The notes: generated by a model from the sequence alone, not told the origin. Shown: positions 1-11,200, counted from the first letter of the stretch. The stretch: DNA of 64,000 nucleotides from Cherax quadricarinatus (GCF_038502225.1 NC_091382.1:11232243-11296242); one strand, 5' to 3'. A program made the numbers and translations.

Positions 1-811
1 TCTGAGTACATTCACCTCCTCCATACTCTCTCCCTCCAATCTGATATCCAATCTTATGACACCTAATATTTTCGTTATCCTCATCATCTTACTTTTTCCT
101 ATATTCATTTTAATTTTCTTCTTTAACATACCCTACCAAATTCATCCACCAACCTCTGCAACTTCTCTTCAGAATCTCCCAAAAGCACAGTGTCATCAGC
201 AAAGAGCAACTGTGACAGCTCCCACTTTGTGTTTGATTCTTTACCTCTTGCCAAGACCCTCGCATTCACTTCTCTTACAATCCCATCTATAAATATATTG
301 AACAGCCATGGTGACATCACACATCCTTGTCTAAGGCCTACTTTTACTGGGAAACAATCTCCTTTTCTCCTACATACTCTAACCTGCACCTCACTATCCT
401 CATAAAAACTCTTCACAGCTTTCAGTAACCTACCTCCTATACCATACACCTGCAACATCTACCACATTGCCCCCCTATCCACCCTGTCAAATGCCTTTTC
501 CAAATCCATAAATGCCACAAAAACCTCTTTAGCCTTATCTAAATACTGTTCGTCTATATTTTTCACTGTAAACACTTGGTCTACACACCCCCTTCCTTTC
601 CTAAAACTTCCTTGTTCATCTGCTATCCTACTCTCTGTTATAACTCTGTAATAACTCAATAATAACTCTACCATACACTTTTCCAGGTATACTCAGCAGA
701 CTTATTCCCTTATAATTTTTGAACTCTCTTTTATCCCCTTTGCCTTTATACAAAGGAACTATGCATGCTCTCTGCCAATCCCTAGGTACTTTACCCTCTT
801 CCATACATTTA
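1..811 (-). mobile_element. Non-LTR retrotransposon N, reverse transcriptase part (degenerate)
   Basis: Minus-strand reading contains reverse transcriptase blocks: 'FMDLEKAFDRVD' (about 500), 'LRQGCVMSPWLFNIF' (about 340) and the catalytic 'LLFADDTVLL' (about 205). In-frame stops interrupt it at 459-461 (MW-stop-MLQVYG) and just after RVC near 123, so this copy is dead. The frame is still open at base 1, so the 3' end lies outside the window. It continues the same element at 1891-3400; the interruption is the MITE at 816-1886. The clade (RTE-like or other) cannot be settled by eye. Confidence 0.85.
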
Positions 812-815
812 TTAA

Positions 816-1886
816 CCCCTTGACTGTTGCGACCCCCAATCCTGAGGTGTCTCCTGGTGTCGCAAAACTTAAAAAAAAAAAATTATTTTCTCTTATGAAA
901 TGATAGAGAATCCTTTCCCGATTGTAATGACACCAACAGAACAAAATTTGATGGAAAACTGACGGAATTACGCTCTTGCGAAGTTAGCGACCTCGGCGAT
1001 ATTTACAAATCGGCGATTTCGCCCACTTTGAGCCCTATTTTCGGCTAATTTCATTGTTCCAGCCGACCAAACTCATAGCTATTTCTTTAGAACTCCATTC
1101 TTTTTTCTATCGATTGAGTACAAGAAACTGCCCATTTACCGATTTCAACTACCCAGTAACGTGGTCAGAAATTTGCAATTTGGCCAATTTCACGAAATTT
1201 AAAAAATATGACAATTTGAAAATAAGGTCCAGAATGAACAATGCAGACATTCCTGGCTCTAAAATAACATTTTCTTTTTCATCAGTCATGTCTCCAGGCC
1301 CCTCTGATATTACTCTTGCTTTCTATTTTGAATTTTTATTCAAACAAAAAATAGAAGATTTACTGTTATGCAGACTACTGCAATACTGTAATAATTGTAC
1401 AAATAATGTCAACCCATTCATGACTGCATATTAGAATGGCTAGTTGGACATTTATTGGACAATGACATCATTTGTTTACTTTTGAACATCGGCAAAAATC
1501 AAACATTTCCCCTACTTTGAGCTCCATTTCCAGGTTCTTTTTATAGCAAAACCAATCAAAATGACCTCTATTTCTATAATATGTTTTCCATTCTATCAAA
1601 TGAGACCAAGAAAACGAGAATACAATCATCAATACTATACGAAAATAGACCACAAAGTCTGCATTTTAATTAAAAAAAAAAAGGTTGGAGTTTTTTTTTC
1701 TCATTATGCACTGCATGCTCCAGGATTTTTTTATATGGTGCACACTGACCATACAGACCCATTCTCTCTCATGTGGGCCTACCAGCTTTCTCCTGCTTGA
1801 TTTGAAGCCGCTAGAATTTATGAGAATATATACGTCAAACACGGTGGCTCGTAAGATGTATATATACGACCGAAACAGTCAAAGGG
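816..1886. mobile_element. piggyBac-type non-autonomous element (MITE) with TTAA target duplication
   Basis: Imperfect terminal inverted repeats begin CCCCTTGACTGTTGCG on the left and, on the opposite strand, CCCTTTGACTGTTTCGG on the right. TTAA flanks both ends (812-815 and 1887-1890). Removing the element and one TTAA restores the host LINE frame exactly across 'EWLVLLFNKCMEEGKV'. No transposase ORF is present in 1,071 bp, so it is non-autonomous. TTAA plus CCC(T/C)TTG ends are the known hallmark of the piggyBac superfamily. Confidence 0.85.
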
Positions 1887-1890
1887 TTAA

Positions 1891-3400
1891 ATAATAGCAC
1901 CAACCACTCCAAAACTATATCCCCACCTGCTTTCAACATTTCTATCTTTATCCCATCAATCCCAGCTGCCTTACCCCCTTTCATTCTTCCAACTGCTTCA
2001 CGAACTTCCCCCACACTCACAACTGGCTCTTCCTCACTCCTGCAAGATGTTATTCCTCCTTGCTCTATACACGAAATCACAGCTTCCCTATCTTCATCAA
2101 CATTTAACAATTCCTCAAAATATTCCTTTCATCTTCCCGATACCCCTAACTCTCCATTTAATAACTCTCCTCTCCTATTTTTAACTGTCAAATCCATTTG
2201 TTCTCTAGGCTTCCTCAGCTTATTAATCTCACTCCAAAACTTTTTCTTATTTTCAACAAAATTTGTTGATAACATCTCGCCCACTCTCTCATCTGCTCTC
2301 TTTTTACATTGCTTCACCACTCTCTTAACCTCTTTTTCTCTACGTATACTCTTCCCTCCTTGCATCACTTCTACCTTGTAAAAATCTCTCATATGCTAAC
2401 TTTTTCTCCCTTACAACTCTCTTTACATCATCATTCTACCAATCGCTCTTCTTCCCTCCCGCACCTACTTTCCTGTAACCACAAACTTCTGCTGAACACT
2501 CTAATACTACATTCTTAAACCTACCCCATATGTCTTCAACCCCATTATCTATATCTATATCCAATAGTTGTTTATATCTTACCCTAACTGCTTCCTCTTT
2601 TAGTTTATACGCCTTCAACTCTCTCTTACTTGCTGCTTCTATTTTCCTTGTATCCCATCTACCTTTTACTCTCACTGTAGCTACAACTAAAAAATTATCT
2701 GATATATCTGTGGCCCCTCTACTCAACAGTCTTTTATCTACCAATACATAGTCCAACAAACTGTCATTTTGCCCTACATCATATCTTGTATACTTATTTA
2801 TCCTTTTTTTTCTTGAAATATGTATTACCTATAATTAAACCCCTTTCTATACAAAGTTCAATCAAAGGGCTCCCATTATCATTTACACCTGGCACCCCAA
2901 ACTTACCTACCACACCCTCTCTAAATGCTTCTCCTACTTTAGCATTTAGGTCCCCTTCCACAATTACTATCTCACTTGGTTCAAAGGTTCCTATACATTT
3001 GCTTAACATCTCCCAAAACTCTCTCTCTCCTCTACACTCCTCTCTTCTCCTGGTGCATACACACTTATTATGACCCACTTTTCACATCTGATCCTTTTTT
3101 TAATCCACATAATCCTTGAATTTAAACATTTATATTCCCTCTTCTCCTTCCATAACTGATCTTTCAACATTATTGCTACCCCTTCCATTGCTCTAACTCT
3201 TTCAGATACTCCTGACTTAATCCCATTTATTTCTCCCTACCCCTTTCAGCTTTGTTTCTCTTAGGGCCAGACATCCAATTTCTTTTCATTCATAACATCA
3301 GCAATCATCGGTTTCTTATCATCTGCACTACGTCCACACACATTCAAGCTTCCCAGTTTTATAAAGTTTTTCTTCTTCTCATTTTTAGTAAGTGTGTACA
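1891..3400 (-). mobile_element. Non-LTR retrotransposon N, endonuclease and RT N-terminus (degenerate)
   Basis: From high to low coordinates the minus strand encodes an apurinic-type endonuclease: 'LNVCGRSADDKKPMIADVMN' near 3340, 'VISVYAPGEE' near 3070, 'GDLNAKVGEAF' near 2950, 'NDNGSPLIELCIERGLIIGN' near 2870 and 'DYVLVDKRLL' near 2750. The usual SDH catalytic triplet reads SDN. A basic linker and the start of RT ('GKAAGIDGIKIEML', about 1960) follow. Several frameshifts separate the pieces. It joins in frame with 1-811 once the MITE is removed. Confidence 0.85.
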
Positions 3401-3509
3401 GAAGAAGGGGTTACTATTATTATTATATTCATGGCTTCTCTTAGCCTTTGAAGATGTTCCACCATCACTACTTTTGCACTTTGAGGCAAAATTAAGGATT
3501 ATTTTTGGG

Positions 3510-3578
3510 CCACAGTAAACCGCAGGTAACTTAAACCGCGTATACTGGACTGGTGAATATGGGGGTCCTACTGTACTA
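3510..3578. repeat. Possible pogo/Tigger-like transposon end
   Basis: Read on the minus strand this starts after a TA with CAGTAGGACCCCCATATTC and continues with a GCGGTTTAAG segment. This resembles pogo/Tigger terminal sequence. The other end was not found, so this may be a truncated remnant. Confidence 0.3.
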
Positions 3579-4169
3579 GTAAAGTCTGATTAGATACCAT
3601 CTCATGTTAACATTGCACAGAATGAAAGTTAATGAGTTACCAAAAATAAAAGCATGTAGAGCAACAAAATGTAGACTACAATACTAAAATTTACTACACT
3701 TGAAAATACAGATTAAAAATCTATAGGAGAGTTCATTGAGATTAGTGTTTTAGATAACGAAACCATACAGCAATACAATATGGTTGCATTAGACAAAACA
3801 TGTTTAAGAAGGTGGTAATAGAAGAGTAAAGACAGCAGTGGTCATGATTTGTATAATTTACCTGAGTAAGTAGCAGACTGGTGTAGAAATTCATGTGAGG
3901 AAAGATAATGCAAAGTATATAGAGGAGGATAACCAAGCTGTCACTATATCTAAGAATATAACACAGTAGAGGTGTACAGAATTAATATCACAATGGTGAT
4001 AATATATGATAATGTATGTTTGGTACATATATGGTATGTCTGGTCACAAGGTGAGTGCTGGTGCATTATACACTGACCTCTGGAAGAAATATATGACAGA
4101 TAAAGCATTGCTTGAACCAAAGTTACCCCACAGTTAATCATTCTTTTAAGTAAACTTTAAAAGTCTTAC
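3579..4169 (-). other. Unique-looking DNA, probable kindlin intron
   Basis: No repeat family or coding segment is recognised. It lies immediately 3' of the kindlin exon in the sense direction, after a canonical donor, so it is inferred to be intron. The next kindlin exon was not found here. Confidence 0.4.
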
Positions 4170-4403
4170 CAATTTCTTTACAGAGCTGAACAACAGCATT
4201 AAATGTCTTCTTTGAGAAATCCACTCTGAAGTCCATGTAACGGAGATCAGGAAGCTGGACTCGGAGAGGCTTGTGCATGGGTGTGAACTCCAGTTGTGCT
4301 GCAGCTCCCACTCCATACTGATCCAGAGTGGAGCGTGTGTGTGTCAGCCACATGTTCTTCTTGGGCCACCATAGTGCATGATCTGACCAATCGATGGCAA
4401 TAT
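4170..4403 (-). CDS. FERMT: Kindlin / fermitin family internal exon (F0 end to F1 start)
   Basis: The translated exon contains '[15 protein letters not shown]', '[13 protein letters not shown]', '[19 protein letters not shown]' and '[20 protein letters not shown]', a very close match to the N-terminal part of kindlins (human FERMT1-3, fly Fit1/Fit2, worm UNC-112). Kindlins are cytoplasmic FERM proteins that bind integrin beta tails and co-activate integrins with talin; this exon covers the end of the ubiquitin-like F0 lobe and the start of F1. The acceptor is ...ttaacattgcag before 4403 and the donor is ...ATTG|gtaag after 4170. Both flanking introns are phase 1 and the 234-bp exon is a multiple of three. 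There are no stops. The surrounding ORF extends into intron, so the ATG upstream is not a true start. Other exons were not found in the window. Confidence 0.93.
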
Positions 4404-4518
4404 CTGCAATGTTAAGATTTTGGTTAACATAACTATGTACTGAGTATAAAAATAAATTAATTATGAAAAGCATGAGAAAATATTGTAACAAACAAGACTT
4501 CACAAAAAATACAAAATA

Positions 4519-4831
4519 CACCTACCATCCGACTTACGACCTGCTCGACATACGACCACTCGACTTACGACCGTGTTTTTTATGCCAAATTTCTGAGAAA
4601 TAAACAACTATTTGTGTTGTATACAGTGATTATCCTAAACCTTACAGTACAAAATACAGTACAAACAGCATAAAAAGTAAAGCAAAACATGAAATACCAA
4701 AATAAAACAATAAAATAAAGTCATTACAAAAATGTGATGTTGATATTCAGTAGTAAAGTTTGACTTGCGTCCATTTTGACTTACGACCGGTTTCTCGGAA
4801 CCGAACTCGGTCGTAAGTCGGATGGTAGGTG
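4519..4831. mobile_element. MITE with 22-bp inverted repeats and TA target duplication
   Basis: Ends are CACCTACCATCCGACTTACG and its exact inverse complement (4810-4831), each flanked by TA (4517-4518, 4832-4833). The 313-bp interior is AT-rich with no ORF. TA duplication points to the Tc1/mariner/pogo group. It lies 115 bp upstream of the kindlin exon acceptor, inside the intron. Confidence 0.85.
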
Positions 4832-5040
4832 TATTCAGTCACATAGCAATATACACTGCCATTTCCCTAGTTGTACACCTTTCCTAAAACACAATCAATT
4901 TCAAAGACAAATGACTCAAAACTAACAATTAGATTAAAAATACACAATTGTAGAGAAGAGAAACTTTGTCGAGATATGTCACCTGTGAAACAGGCTTTTT
5001 CAATCAAGTAGAAGCCTCTTCCAAAATTGTGCTCTAGCTC

Positions 5041-7634
5041 AATATAAGAACATAAGAACATAAGAACATAAGAACGAAGGAACACTGCAGAAGGCCTACT
5101 GGCCCATGCGAGGCAGGTCCAAGTCCCTACCGGCTTAAGCCAATGCACCCAACCTAGTCAGGTCAGGTCACATTGACTTAAGGGAGGAACACGGCAACCG
5201 ACCTGTTAGCACAAGCTATCAGGTCTAACTCACACCCACCCACATCTACTCATGTATTTATCCAACCTATTTTTAAAGCTACACAACGTTCTGGCCTCTA
5301 TAACGGTACTTGGGAGTTTGTTCCACTCATCCACAACTCTATTACCAAACCAGTACTTTCCTATATCCCTCCTGAATCTGAATTTTTCCAACTTAAAACC
5401 ATTGCTGCGAGTCCTGTCTAGGCTAGATATTTTCAGCACACTATTTACATCCCCTTTATTTATTCCTGTCTTCCACTTATAAACCTCAATCATATCCCCC
5501 CTAATTCTACGTCTTTCTAGAGAGTGCAGTTTCAGGGCCCTTAGTCTATCCTCATAGGGAAGGTTTCTGATACATGGGATCATCTTTGTCATCCTCCTTT
5601 GTACATTTTCCAGAGAATTTATATCCATTCTGTAATACGGTGACCAAAACTGTGCAGCATAATCTAAATGAGGCCTAACCAAGGATGTATAGAGTTGAAG
5701 AACAACCTGAGGACTCCTATTATTTATGCTTCTTGATATGAAGCCAAGGATTCTATTAGCTTTATTGCGAACACTTATGCACTGTTGTCTTGGTTTCAGA
5801 TTACTGCTAACCAGAACTCCTAAATCTTTTTCGCAATCCGTAATATTAAGATCTACATTATTTAGTTTATATGTGGCATGGTTATTGTCCTGTCCAACAT
5901 TTAGAACTTTGCATTTGTCTATATTAAACTGCATCTGCCACTTCTCCGACCACTGCATCAGTCTATTCAAATCTTCCTGGAGTGCTCGAATGTCCTCGTC
6001 AGAATGAATTCGACGGCCTATTTTGGTGTCATCGGCAAACTTGCCGATGTCGCTCTTTATGCCCTCATCTATGTCGTTTATGTAGATTGTGAACAGCAGG
6101 GGGCCCAACACTGACCCCTGTGGAACACCGCTCGTGACGCTTCCCCACTCTGATTTCTCCCCATTTATGCAAACTCTCTGCTGCCTATTTGTCAACCATG
6201 CCTCTATCCAGGAAAAAATTTCTCCTCCTATTCCATGTGCTTTAATTTTCCTCAATAGTCTCTGATGTGGGACCCTGTCAAAAGCCTTACTGAAGTCCAT
6301 ATACACAATATCATATTCATTACCATGATCTACCTCCTCAAATACCTTAGTGAAAAAAGTTAATAAATTCGTAAGGCAGGAACGCCCCTTTGTAAAACCA
6401 TGCTGAGATTCGTTGATTAATTTATGCTTTTCAAGGTGGCTACGAACTGCCTCGGCAATTATTGATTCCATAAATTTTCCCACTATGGAGGTTAGGCTTA
6501 TTGGTCTATAGTTCGAAGCTAAGGACCTGTCACCTGTTTTGAAAATAGGTATCACATTTGCCATTTTCCACTTATCTGGCACCATGCCAGTTTGTAGTGA
6601 TATGTTGAAAAGATTAGCCAAAGGTGTGCTAAGCTCCTCTTTACATTCCTTTAGAACCCTTGCATACAGTTCATCAGGGCCTGGGGATTTGTTAGGTTTT
6701 AATTTATCTATTTGCCTAAGGACCATGTCACTTGTGACCCTAATAGTGCACAGTTTATTATCGTCCTGTTCTACATAATTTATCATTACTGGAATATCGC
6801 TGGTATCCTCCTGTGTAAAAACTGAGAGGAAGTATGTGTTAAAAATTCTACACATTTCCTTATCACTGTCAGTGAGCTGACCCGAGGAACTTTTGAGTGG
6901 GCCTATCTTGTCCCTGATCTTACTTCTGTATACCTGAAAGAATCCTTTTGGGTTAGTCTTCGATTCTCTTGCAACTTTAACCTCATAATCTCTTTTTGCT
7001 TTTCTAATTCCCTTTTTTATTTCTCTCTTTAACTGAATATATCGATTTCTTAATTGCCCCTCTCCTCTTTTGATTTGCCTATATATGCCTCTCTTTTGAC
7101 CAATCAGATATTTTAATCTATTGTTCATCCATTTAGGATCATTTTTGTTTGATCTGATTTCCCTATTTGGAACATAATTTGACTGAGCAGCTAGAACTAT
7201 GCCCTGGAAAGCATCATATCGGCAACCATCACCACCTACCTGACCCCTAGTCAGGTCATTCCAGTTCAGCCCACCTAAGTAATTTTTCAGTCCTATGAAA
7301 TCAGCCAAGCGAAAGTCAGGGACGGAGACTTGATTGCCATTATTAGGGGAATTCCATGATATGTTAAAACTGAGTGATTTGTGATCACTCTCCCCAAGCT
7401 CATCATTAACCTCAAGATTATTAATTAGTGTTTCCCTACTGGCAAGAACCAAGTCAAGGAGGTTATTTCCCCTAGTTGGCTCTGTCACAAACTGTTTTAA
7501 AAAACAATCCTGGATCGTATCAAGAAAGTCACCCGACTCTAAATTTCCTGTCAAATTGCTCCAGTCAATCTGTCTATAGTTGAAATCTCCCATTAGCACA
7601 ACATTTTCGTATGTAGATGCCTTACGAATTTCGT
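5041..7634 (-). mobile_element. LINE A copy 1 (CR1/L2-type), 5'-truncated
   Basis: Minus-strand non-LTR element. The 3' end is a short tandem tail, seen on the plus strand as repeated 'ataagaacat' (5044-5075). Its 3' UTR carries the family signature 'catgcgaggcaggtcc'. The 5' end is truncated inside the endonuclease domain at about 7634, where a short foldback begins. Family copy 2 is at 19378-25228. Confidence 0.92.
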
Positions 7635-7641
7635 AAGGCAT
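5230..7641 (-). CDS. LINE A ORF2: endonuclease (partial) plus reverse transcriptase, 803 codons
   Basis: One uninterrupted frame. Residues 1-100 are the C-terminal half of an EEP endonuclease with GDFNYRQIDW (18-27) and the SDH triplet (85-87). The reverse transcriptase follows: KSPGPDE (318-324), NYRPISLTS (377-385), QHGF (413-416), DFSKAFD (449-455), GVPQGSVLGP (505-514) and catalytic FADD (535-538). The C-terminal region has the CR1/L2-type 'RRRIRGDMIEVYKW'. It would nick target DNA and reverse transcribe its own RNA. The apparent ATG lies in the foldback at the truncation, so it is not the native start. Lack of stops suggests a young copy. Confidence 0.92.
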   Translation of the reverse strand: MPYEIRKASTYENVVLMGDFNYRQIDWSNLTGNLESGDFLDTIQDCFLKQFVTEPTRGNNLLDLVLASRETLINNLEVNDELGESDHKSLSFNISWNSPNNGNQVSVPDFRLADFIGLKNYLGGLNWNDLTRGQVGGDGCRYDAFQGIVLAAQSNYVPNREIRSNKNDPKWMNNRLKYLIGQKRGIYRQIKRGEGQLRNRYIQLKREIKKGIRKAKRDYEVKVARESKTNPKGFFQVYRSKIRDKIGPLKSSSGQLTDSDKEMCRIFNTYFLSVFTQEDTSDIPVMINYVEQDDNKLCTIRVTSDMVLRQIDKLKPNKSPGPDELYARVLKECKEELSTPLANLFNISLQTGMVPDKWKMANVIPIFKTGDRSLASNYRPISLTSIVGKFMESIIAEAVRSHLEKHKLINESQHGFTKGRSCLTNLLTFFTKVFEEVDHGNEYDIVYMDFSKAFDRVPHQRLLRKIKAHGIGGEIFSWIEAWLTNRQQRVCINGEKSEWGSVTSGVPQGSVLGPLLFTIYINDIDEGIKSDIGKFADDTKIGRRIHSDEDIRALQEDLNRLMQWSEKWQMQFNIDKCKVLNVGQDNNHATYKLNNVDLNITDCEKDLGVLVSSNLKPRQQCISVRNKANRILGFISRSINNRSPQVVLQLYTSLVRPHLDYAAQFWSPYYRMDINSLENVQRRMTKMIPCIRNLPYEDRLRALKLHSLERRRIRGDMIEVYKWKTGINKGDVNSVLKISSLDRTRSNGFKLEKFRFRRDIGKYWFGNRVVDEWNKLPSTVIEARTLCSFKNRLDKYMSRCGWV

Positions 7642-7648
7642 CTATGAG
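7620..7648. repeat. 14-bp perfect foldback at LINE truncation point
   Basis: AGATGCCTTACGAA is followed directly by its inverse complement. The left arm is LINE A sequence, also present in copy 2 near 24180. The right arm is not LINE sequence at that position and looks like snap-back synthesis at the 5' junction. Confidence 0.7.
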
Positions 7649-8113
7649 AGCCAAGGCTATGATGCAAACTAATTTGCTTTATACACAAAGGAAACGAGAC
7701 ATCAGCCAAATGATTGCCAAATTGAATGTGGAACTGTGACCGTGCAGTCAGCACAGATGTAATTGGTGAAACAAGCAGAAAAGAAGGGCAAGAAATCCAT
7801 TATGGCTGCCTCCAGTAGCCAAAATGGATCAAAACAGTCAGTAACAGTCTCTCCAGAGCCACAGATATTATGACCAGCACAAAGCCTCCCAGCACAGCAA
7901 CTAACAACATAACATCTTTCATGTTTACATGCATACAAGGTCTTCATCCTAGTAAAACAAACAACCGTTTATCAGTAGTCTCACCGAGTCAAATGTGATG
8001 TTCGGAGCTTTTAGGGAGACCCATGTGAAAGACTAATTTGACAGTGAAATATGGATCAGTGAATACAAACTACTAAATTTAGACATCTGGTAAGGCACGG
8101 ATAGCATGGCCAT
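7642..8113. other. No recognisable gene
   Basis: Both strands were read; only short uninformative ORFs and no known repeat signature were found. Confidence 0.4.
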
Positions 8114-8485
8114 GCATTCTTCTCCAGGCCCAGACTCCTGAACTCCATATTCACCAAAAATTACAAGAAACTAGTTTCATGCCTTTAACATTCTATGGAG
8201 AAGGAGCCTGGAAACAGTTGTTATCCCAGTCATTAAAAATCACCGATACTGTCCCAATCCACTAAGGTGGCAGTAAAGTAACTACAAAAAACTATTGACC
8301 AAAAGCACTAATGTCATGCATTATCAAAAATCATTCAAAGGGTTTTAAGAAGCAAGACTGCCAATCATATAAAATTACATCAGTTGCATAATCTGGAGCC
8401 CTATGGGTTTAGAGCATGTCATTCCTGTTTATCACAATTGCTAGACCATTACAACATGGTCTTGGATGCACCGAAGTATTTGCTC
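8114..8485 (+). mobile_element. LINE B fragment (RT, degenerate)
   Basis: Nucleotide-level match to 20745-21090 of LINE B, including 'ctaaggtggcag', 'aactattgacc' and the 'GFRA.HSCLSQLLDHYNM' block. Many indels and stops. It may be the 5' half of the fragment at 9597-10595, with about 240 bp of RT missing between. Confidence 0.75.
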
Positions 8486-9112
8486 ATTCCTGTGTACTTG
8501 ACAAGGCCCAGTCTTGGGCAAAACATTGTATTAAAAGGATCCTCTCCAATAAGTGTCTATATTCCCACTTGTCAGCAACTGCCATGATCTATCTACCCTT
8601 CACAACTTAACCTTCATAGTTATTCACATAATCAGGTCAATTACACCTCCTATGTTCCTCACTCTGCCTATATATTCTTATGTTTACCATGTACTCCAAG
8701 AATATGTACTTGAAAAAACTTGGTCTCCAAGCAAAACTGTGTTAATATAACATTCATCCTACCTTGATATCTAAATTCTGCACTGTTGATAAAAGTGAAG
8801 GGCTATATTCAATGTACCGAAACTGCTGTCCTCAGCATTATCATTCATTCCTCAGATACTGTATAACCCTATAATGCCTTCCCTTGAATATAATAATGGT
8901 TAATATTGAGTTTAGCTACAGTTCTGAATTAAGCAATATACATATTTCTTAAAATACAAGAAGGTTATCTATTCCCAAGCAAAAATAGTTATTTCTTATG
9001 CATACTTTTATGAGGAAGATTTTGTGGCAAAAAATGTGCACCACATCTAATCAGCTGCTAGCATTCAGTCATACAGCCCCTGTAATATACCTACTGCAAA
9101 AGTAAAATACGT
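8486..9112. other. No recognisable gene
   Basis: AT-rich sequence without coding or repeat signatures I can identify. Confidence 0.4.
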
Positions 9113-9187
9113 ATTTATAATCTTGTGTGTGATAAATGGTTTAGAAAACCGACAGCTTGAAGAATCGAGACACTTATGCAACATATG

Positions 9188-9245
9188 GGAATCCTTACTG
9201 AAGAAGTGTTTCACCACACAGTGGCTTCATCAGTCCAATACAAAG
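9188..9245 (-). ncRNA. Hammerhead-like motif, H1, decayed
   Basis: CTGATGA core is intact, but the stem II closing pair and GAAAC surroundings are altered (GTGAAACACTTC). Confidence 0.5.
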
Positions 9246-9490
9246 CAGGAGAGTATAAGGAGAGGAGGAGTTGAGGTAATCAGTCCCTTAGCCTGGAATC
9301 GATGTGTTCAGTCCATCACTCTTGTATATAATAAGTATATAGGAAGTGGCTTATATACTGAAGTCAGATGAGTCGAAGCAGGAGGAGGCGGGATCACAGT
9401 GGGACCATCCACTAGTGTAAGTACATCTTCGTCCAAAGATTGGACAAGTGTTGAAGAATTCTTTGTATCAAGATCTCATGATGTTGCAGT

Positions 9491-9545
9491 GTATTAGACT
9501 GATGAAGCCACTGTGTGGCAAAACATTTCTTCAATAAAGATTCCC
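9491..9545 (+). ncRNA. Hammerhead-like motif, H1, decayed
   Basis: CTGATGA and stem II GCCAC/GTGG are present; G12 is lost (GGCAAAAC). Confidence 0.5.
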
Positions 9546-9596
9546 ATATGTTGCATAAGTGTCTCAATTCTCCATTTATAATTTTGTTTCGGTTAG

Positions 9597-10595
9597 GTTA
9601 CCAGAAGCTTATCTCCCATCCTGTTCCTCATCCTCATAACAAACACAGACAGATATGTAAACCATAGTACCATGTCATCCTTTGCAGACAATACAAGGAT
9701 CTGCATGAGACTATCATCCATTGAGGACACGGCAAATCTCCAATAAGATATAAACCAAGATTTCCAATAAGCAACGGAAAACAATATGATGTTCAATGAG
9801 GACAAATTCCAATGACTCCATTATAGAAAACTGGAGGAAATAATAGCCAGCACTGAGTGTACTACAAACTCTAACCACATAATAGAGCAGAAAAGTAATG
9901 TGAAAGACCTGGGAGTGATAATGTCTGAGGATCTCACCTTCAAGGATCACAATAATGCACCTATCACATCTGCGAGGAAAATGACAGGATTGAGATGATC
10001 CTTTTTAAATCACTTGTCCTCTCTAGGCTGGAATACTGCTATACTTTAACATCCCCATTCAAGGCAAGTGAAATCACAGATCTAGAGAATGTACAGAGAA
10101 CCTTTACTGCATATACAAATTCTGTAAAACACCTTAACTACTGGGAATGCTTGAAGCACTTAACTTGTACTGGAGCACAGGTGAGATGTATCATAATCTA
10201 CACCTGGAAACTCCTAAAGGAACTGGTCCTTAATCTACACACAAATCACTCTCTACAAAAGCAAAAGACTTGGCAGACAATGCAACATGCCCCCAATAAA
10301 AAGTAAGGGTGTCATCAGTACACTAAGAGTAAACACAATAAGTGCCTTGGCCCCAAGACTGTTCAACAGCCTCCCACCAGGCATAAGGGAAATTATCAAT
10401 AGACCCCTGGTTACCTTTAATTAAGAGGAAGATGGACAGATACCTAGAGTCAGTGCTGGATCAACCAGGCTGTGGTTTGTACGTTGCACTACATGTGGCC
10501 AACAGTAACTGCCAAGTTGATCAGGCCCCGATCCACTGGGAAGCCTGGTCATGGACCGGGCCACGAAAGCGTTGATCCCCGGAATACCCTCCAGA
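9597..10595 (+). mobile_element. LINE B 3' half, degenerate
   Basis: Aligns with 21310-22350: 'tcatcctttgcagac' catalytic region (FADD reads FADN), the 'ENVQRTFTAY..VKHLNYWECL' block, and the 3' end 'gttgatccccggaata..ctccag'. Multiple indels. It meets LINE F tail-to-tail at about 10596. Confidence 0.85.
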
Positions 10596-11200
10596 TAGGT
10601 AGGGGTTAATGCCCGGGCAGCCCAGTCCCAGACTAGGCCTGCTGGTGGACAAAGGCCTGATCAGCCAGGTTGTTTATGCAGCCAGCATGAACAACCTGGC
10701 TAGGCTGGTCAGGCACTGACTTCAAGAATTTATCAAGCTCCCTTTTGAAGATAGGCAGAGGTTTGTTGGCAGTTTCCCTTATGCATGGTGGAATAGCGCT
10801 GAAGAGCTGGGGACCTCTGACACTCATCGAGTTCTTAGTGTACTCATCACGCCCCTGTCTTGTAGTGGAAGTATTTTGCAGGTTAGCTTAGGTTTCGTAA
10901 GGTTTGTCAGGAAACTGTTCAGCTGTTTTCTAACACGGGTCTTAGTCATATGATGGCCCCCAGATGGAGCTTTTGGTTATCTGACCGAAGCCTTCCACTA
11001 GCTTATCGTTCCACCCCTTTAAAAATTATGGTCATAACTGTAACTATTAGATTTCCAGTAGTAGAATTTTGCACCCTGTGTCAATTCTCTTGCCATATGA
11101 AGTGATTTTGGTGTTCAGGTAGGGGACCAATCCCTCCAGGATTTTTCGTGTGTACATTAATATGCATGTACCTTTTTCGCCTACCTTCCAAGGTTAGGTT
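10596..11200 (-). mobile_element. LINE F 3' end, interrupted
   Basis: Minus frame 10633-10827 reads 'MSVRGPQLFSAIPPCIRETANKPLPIFKRELDKFL' in short blocks, the C-terminus of a CR1/L2-type ORF2. LINE F similarity stops near 10905 and resumes near 11093 ('gaccaatccctccagg'). The 190 bp between looks like another interspersed repeat that I cannot name. Confidence 0.65.

Larger units (their letters stand above)
9127..9573. mobile_element. H1 ribozyme element, palindromic, with 14-bp target duplication
   Basis: A minus-oriented unit joins a plus-oriented unit. Flanks are ATTTATAATCTTGT (9113-9126) and ATTTATAATTTTGT (9574-9587), one mismatch. The terminal hairpin 'ggttt agaaaacc' is at the left end. 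A minus-strand TATATAAG lies near 9350. One ribozyme copy lies in each orientation. Confidence 0.7.
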
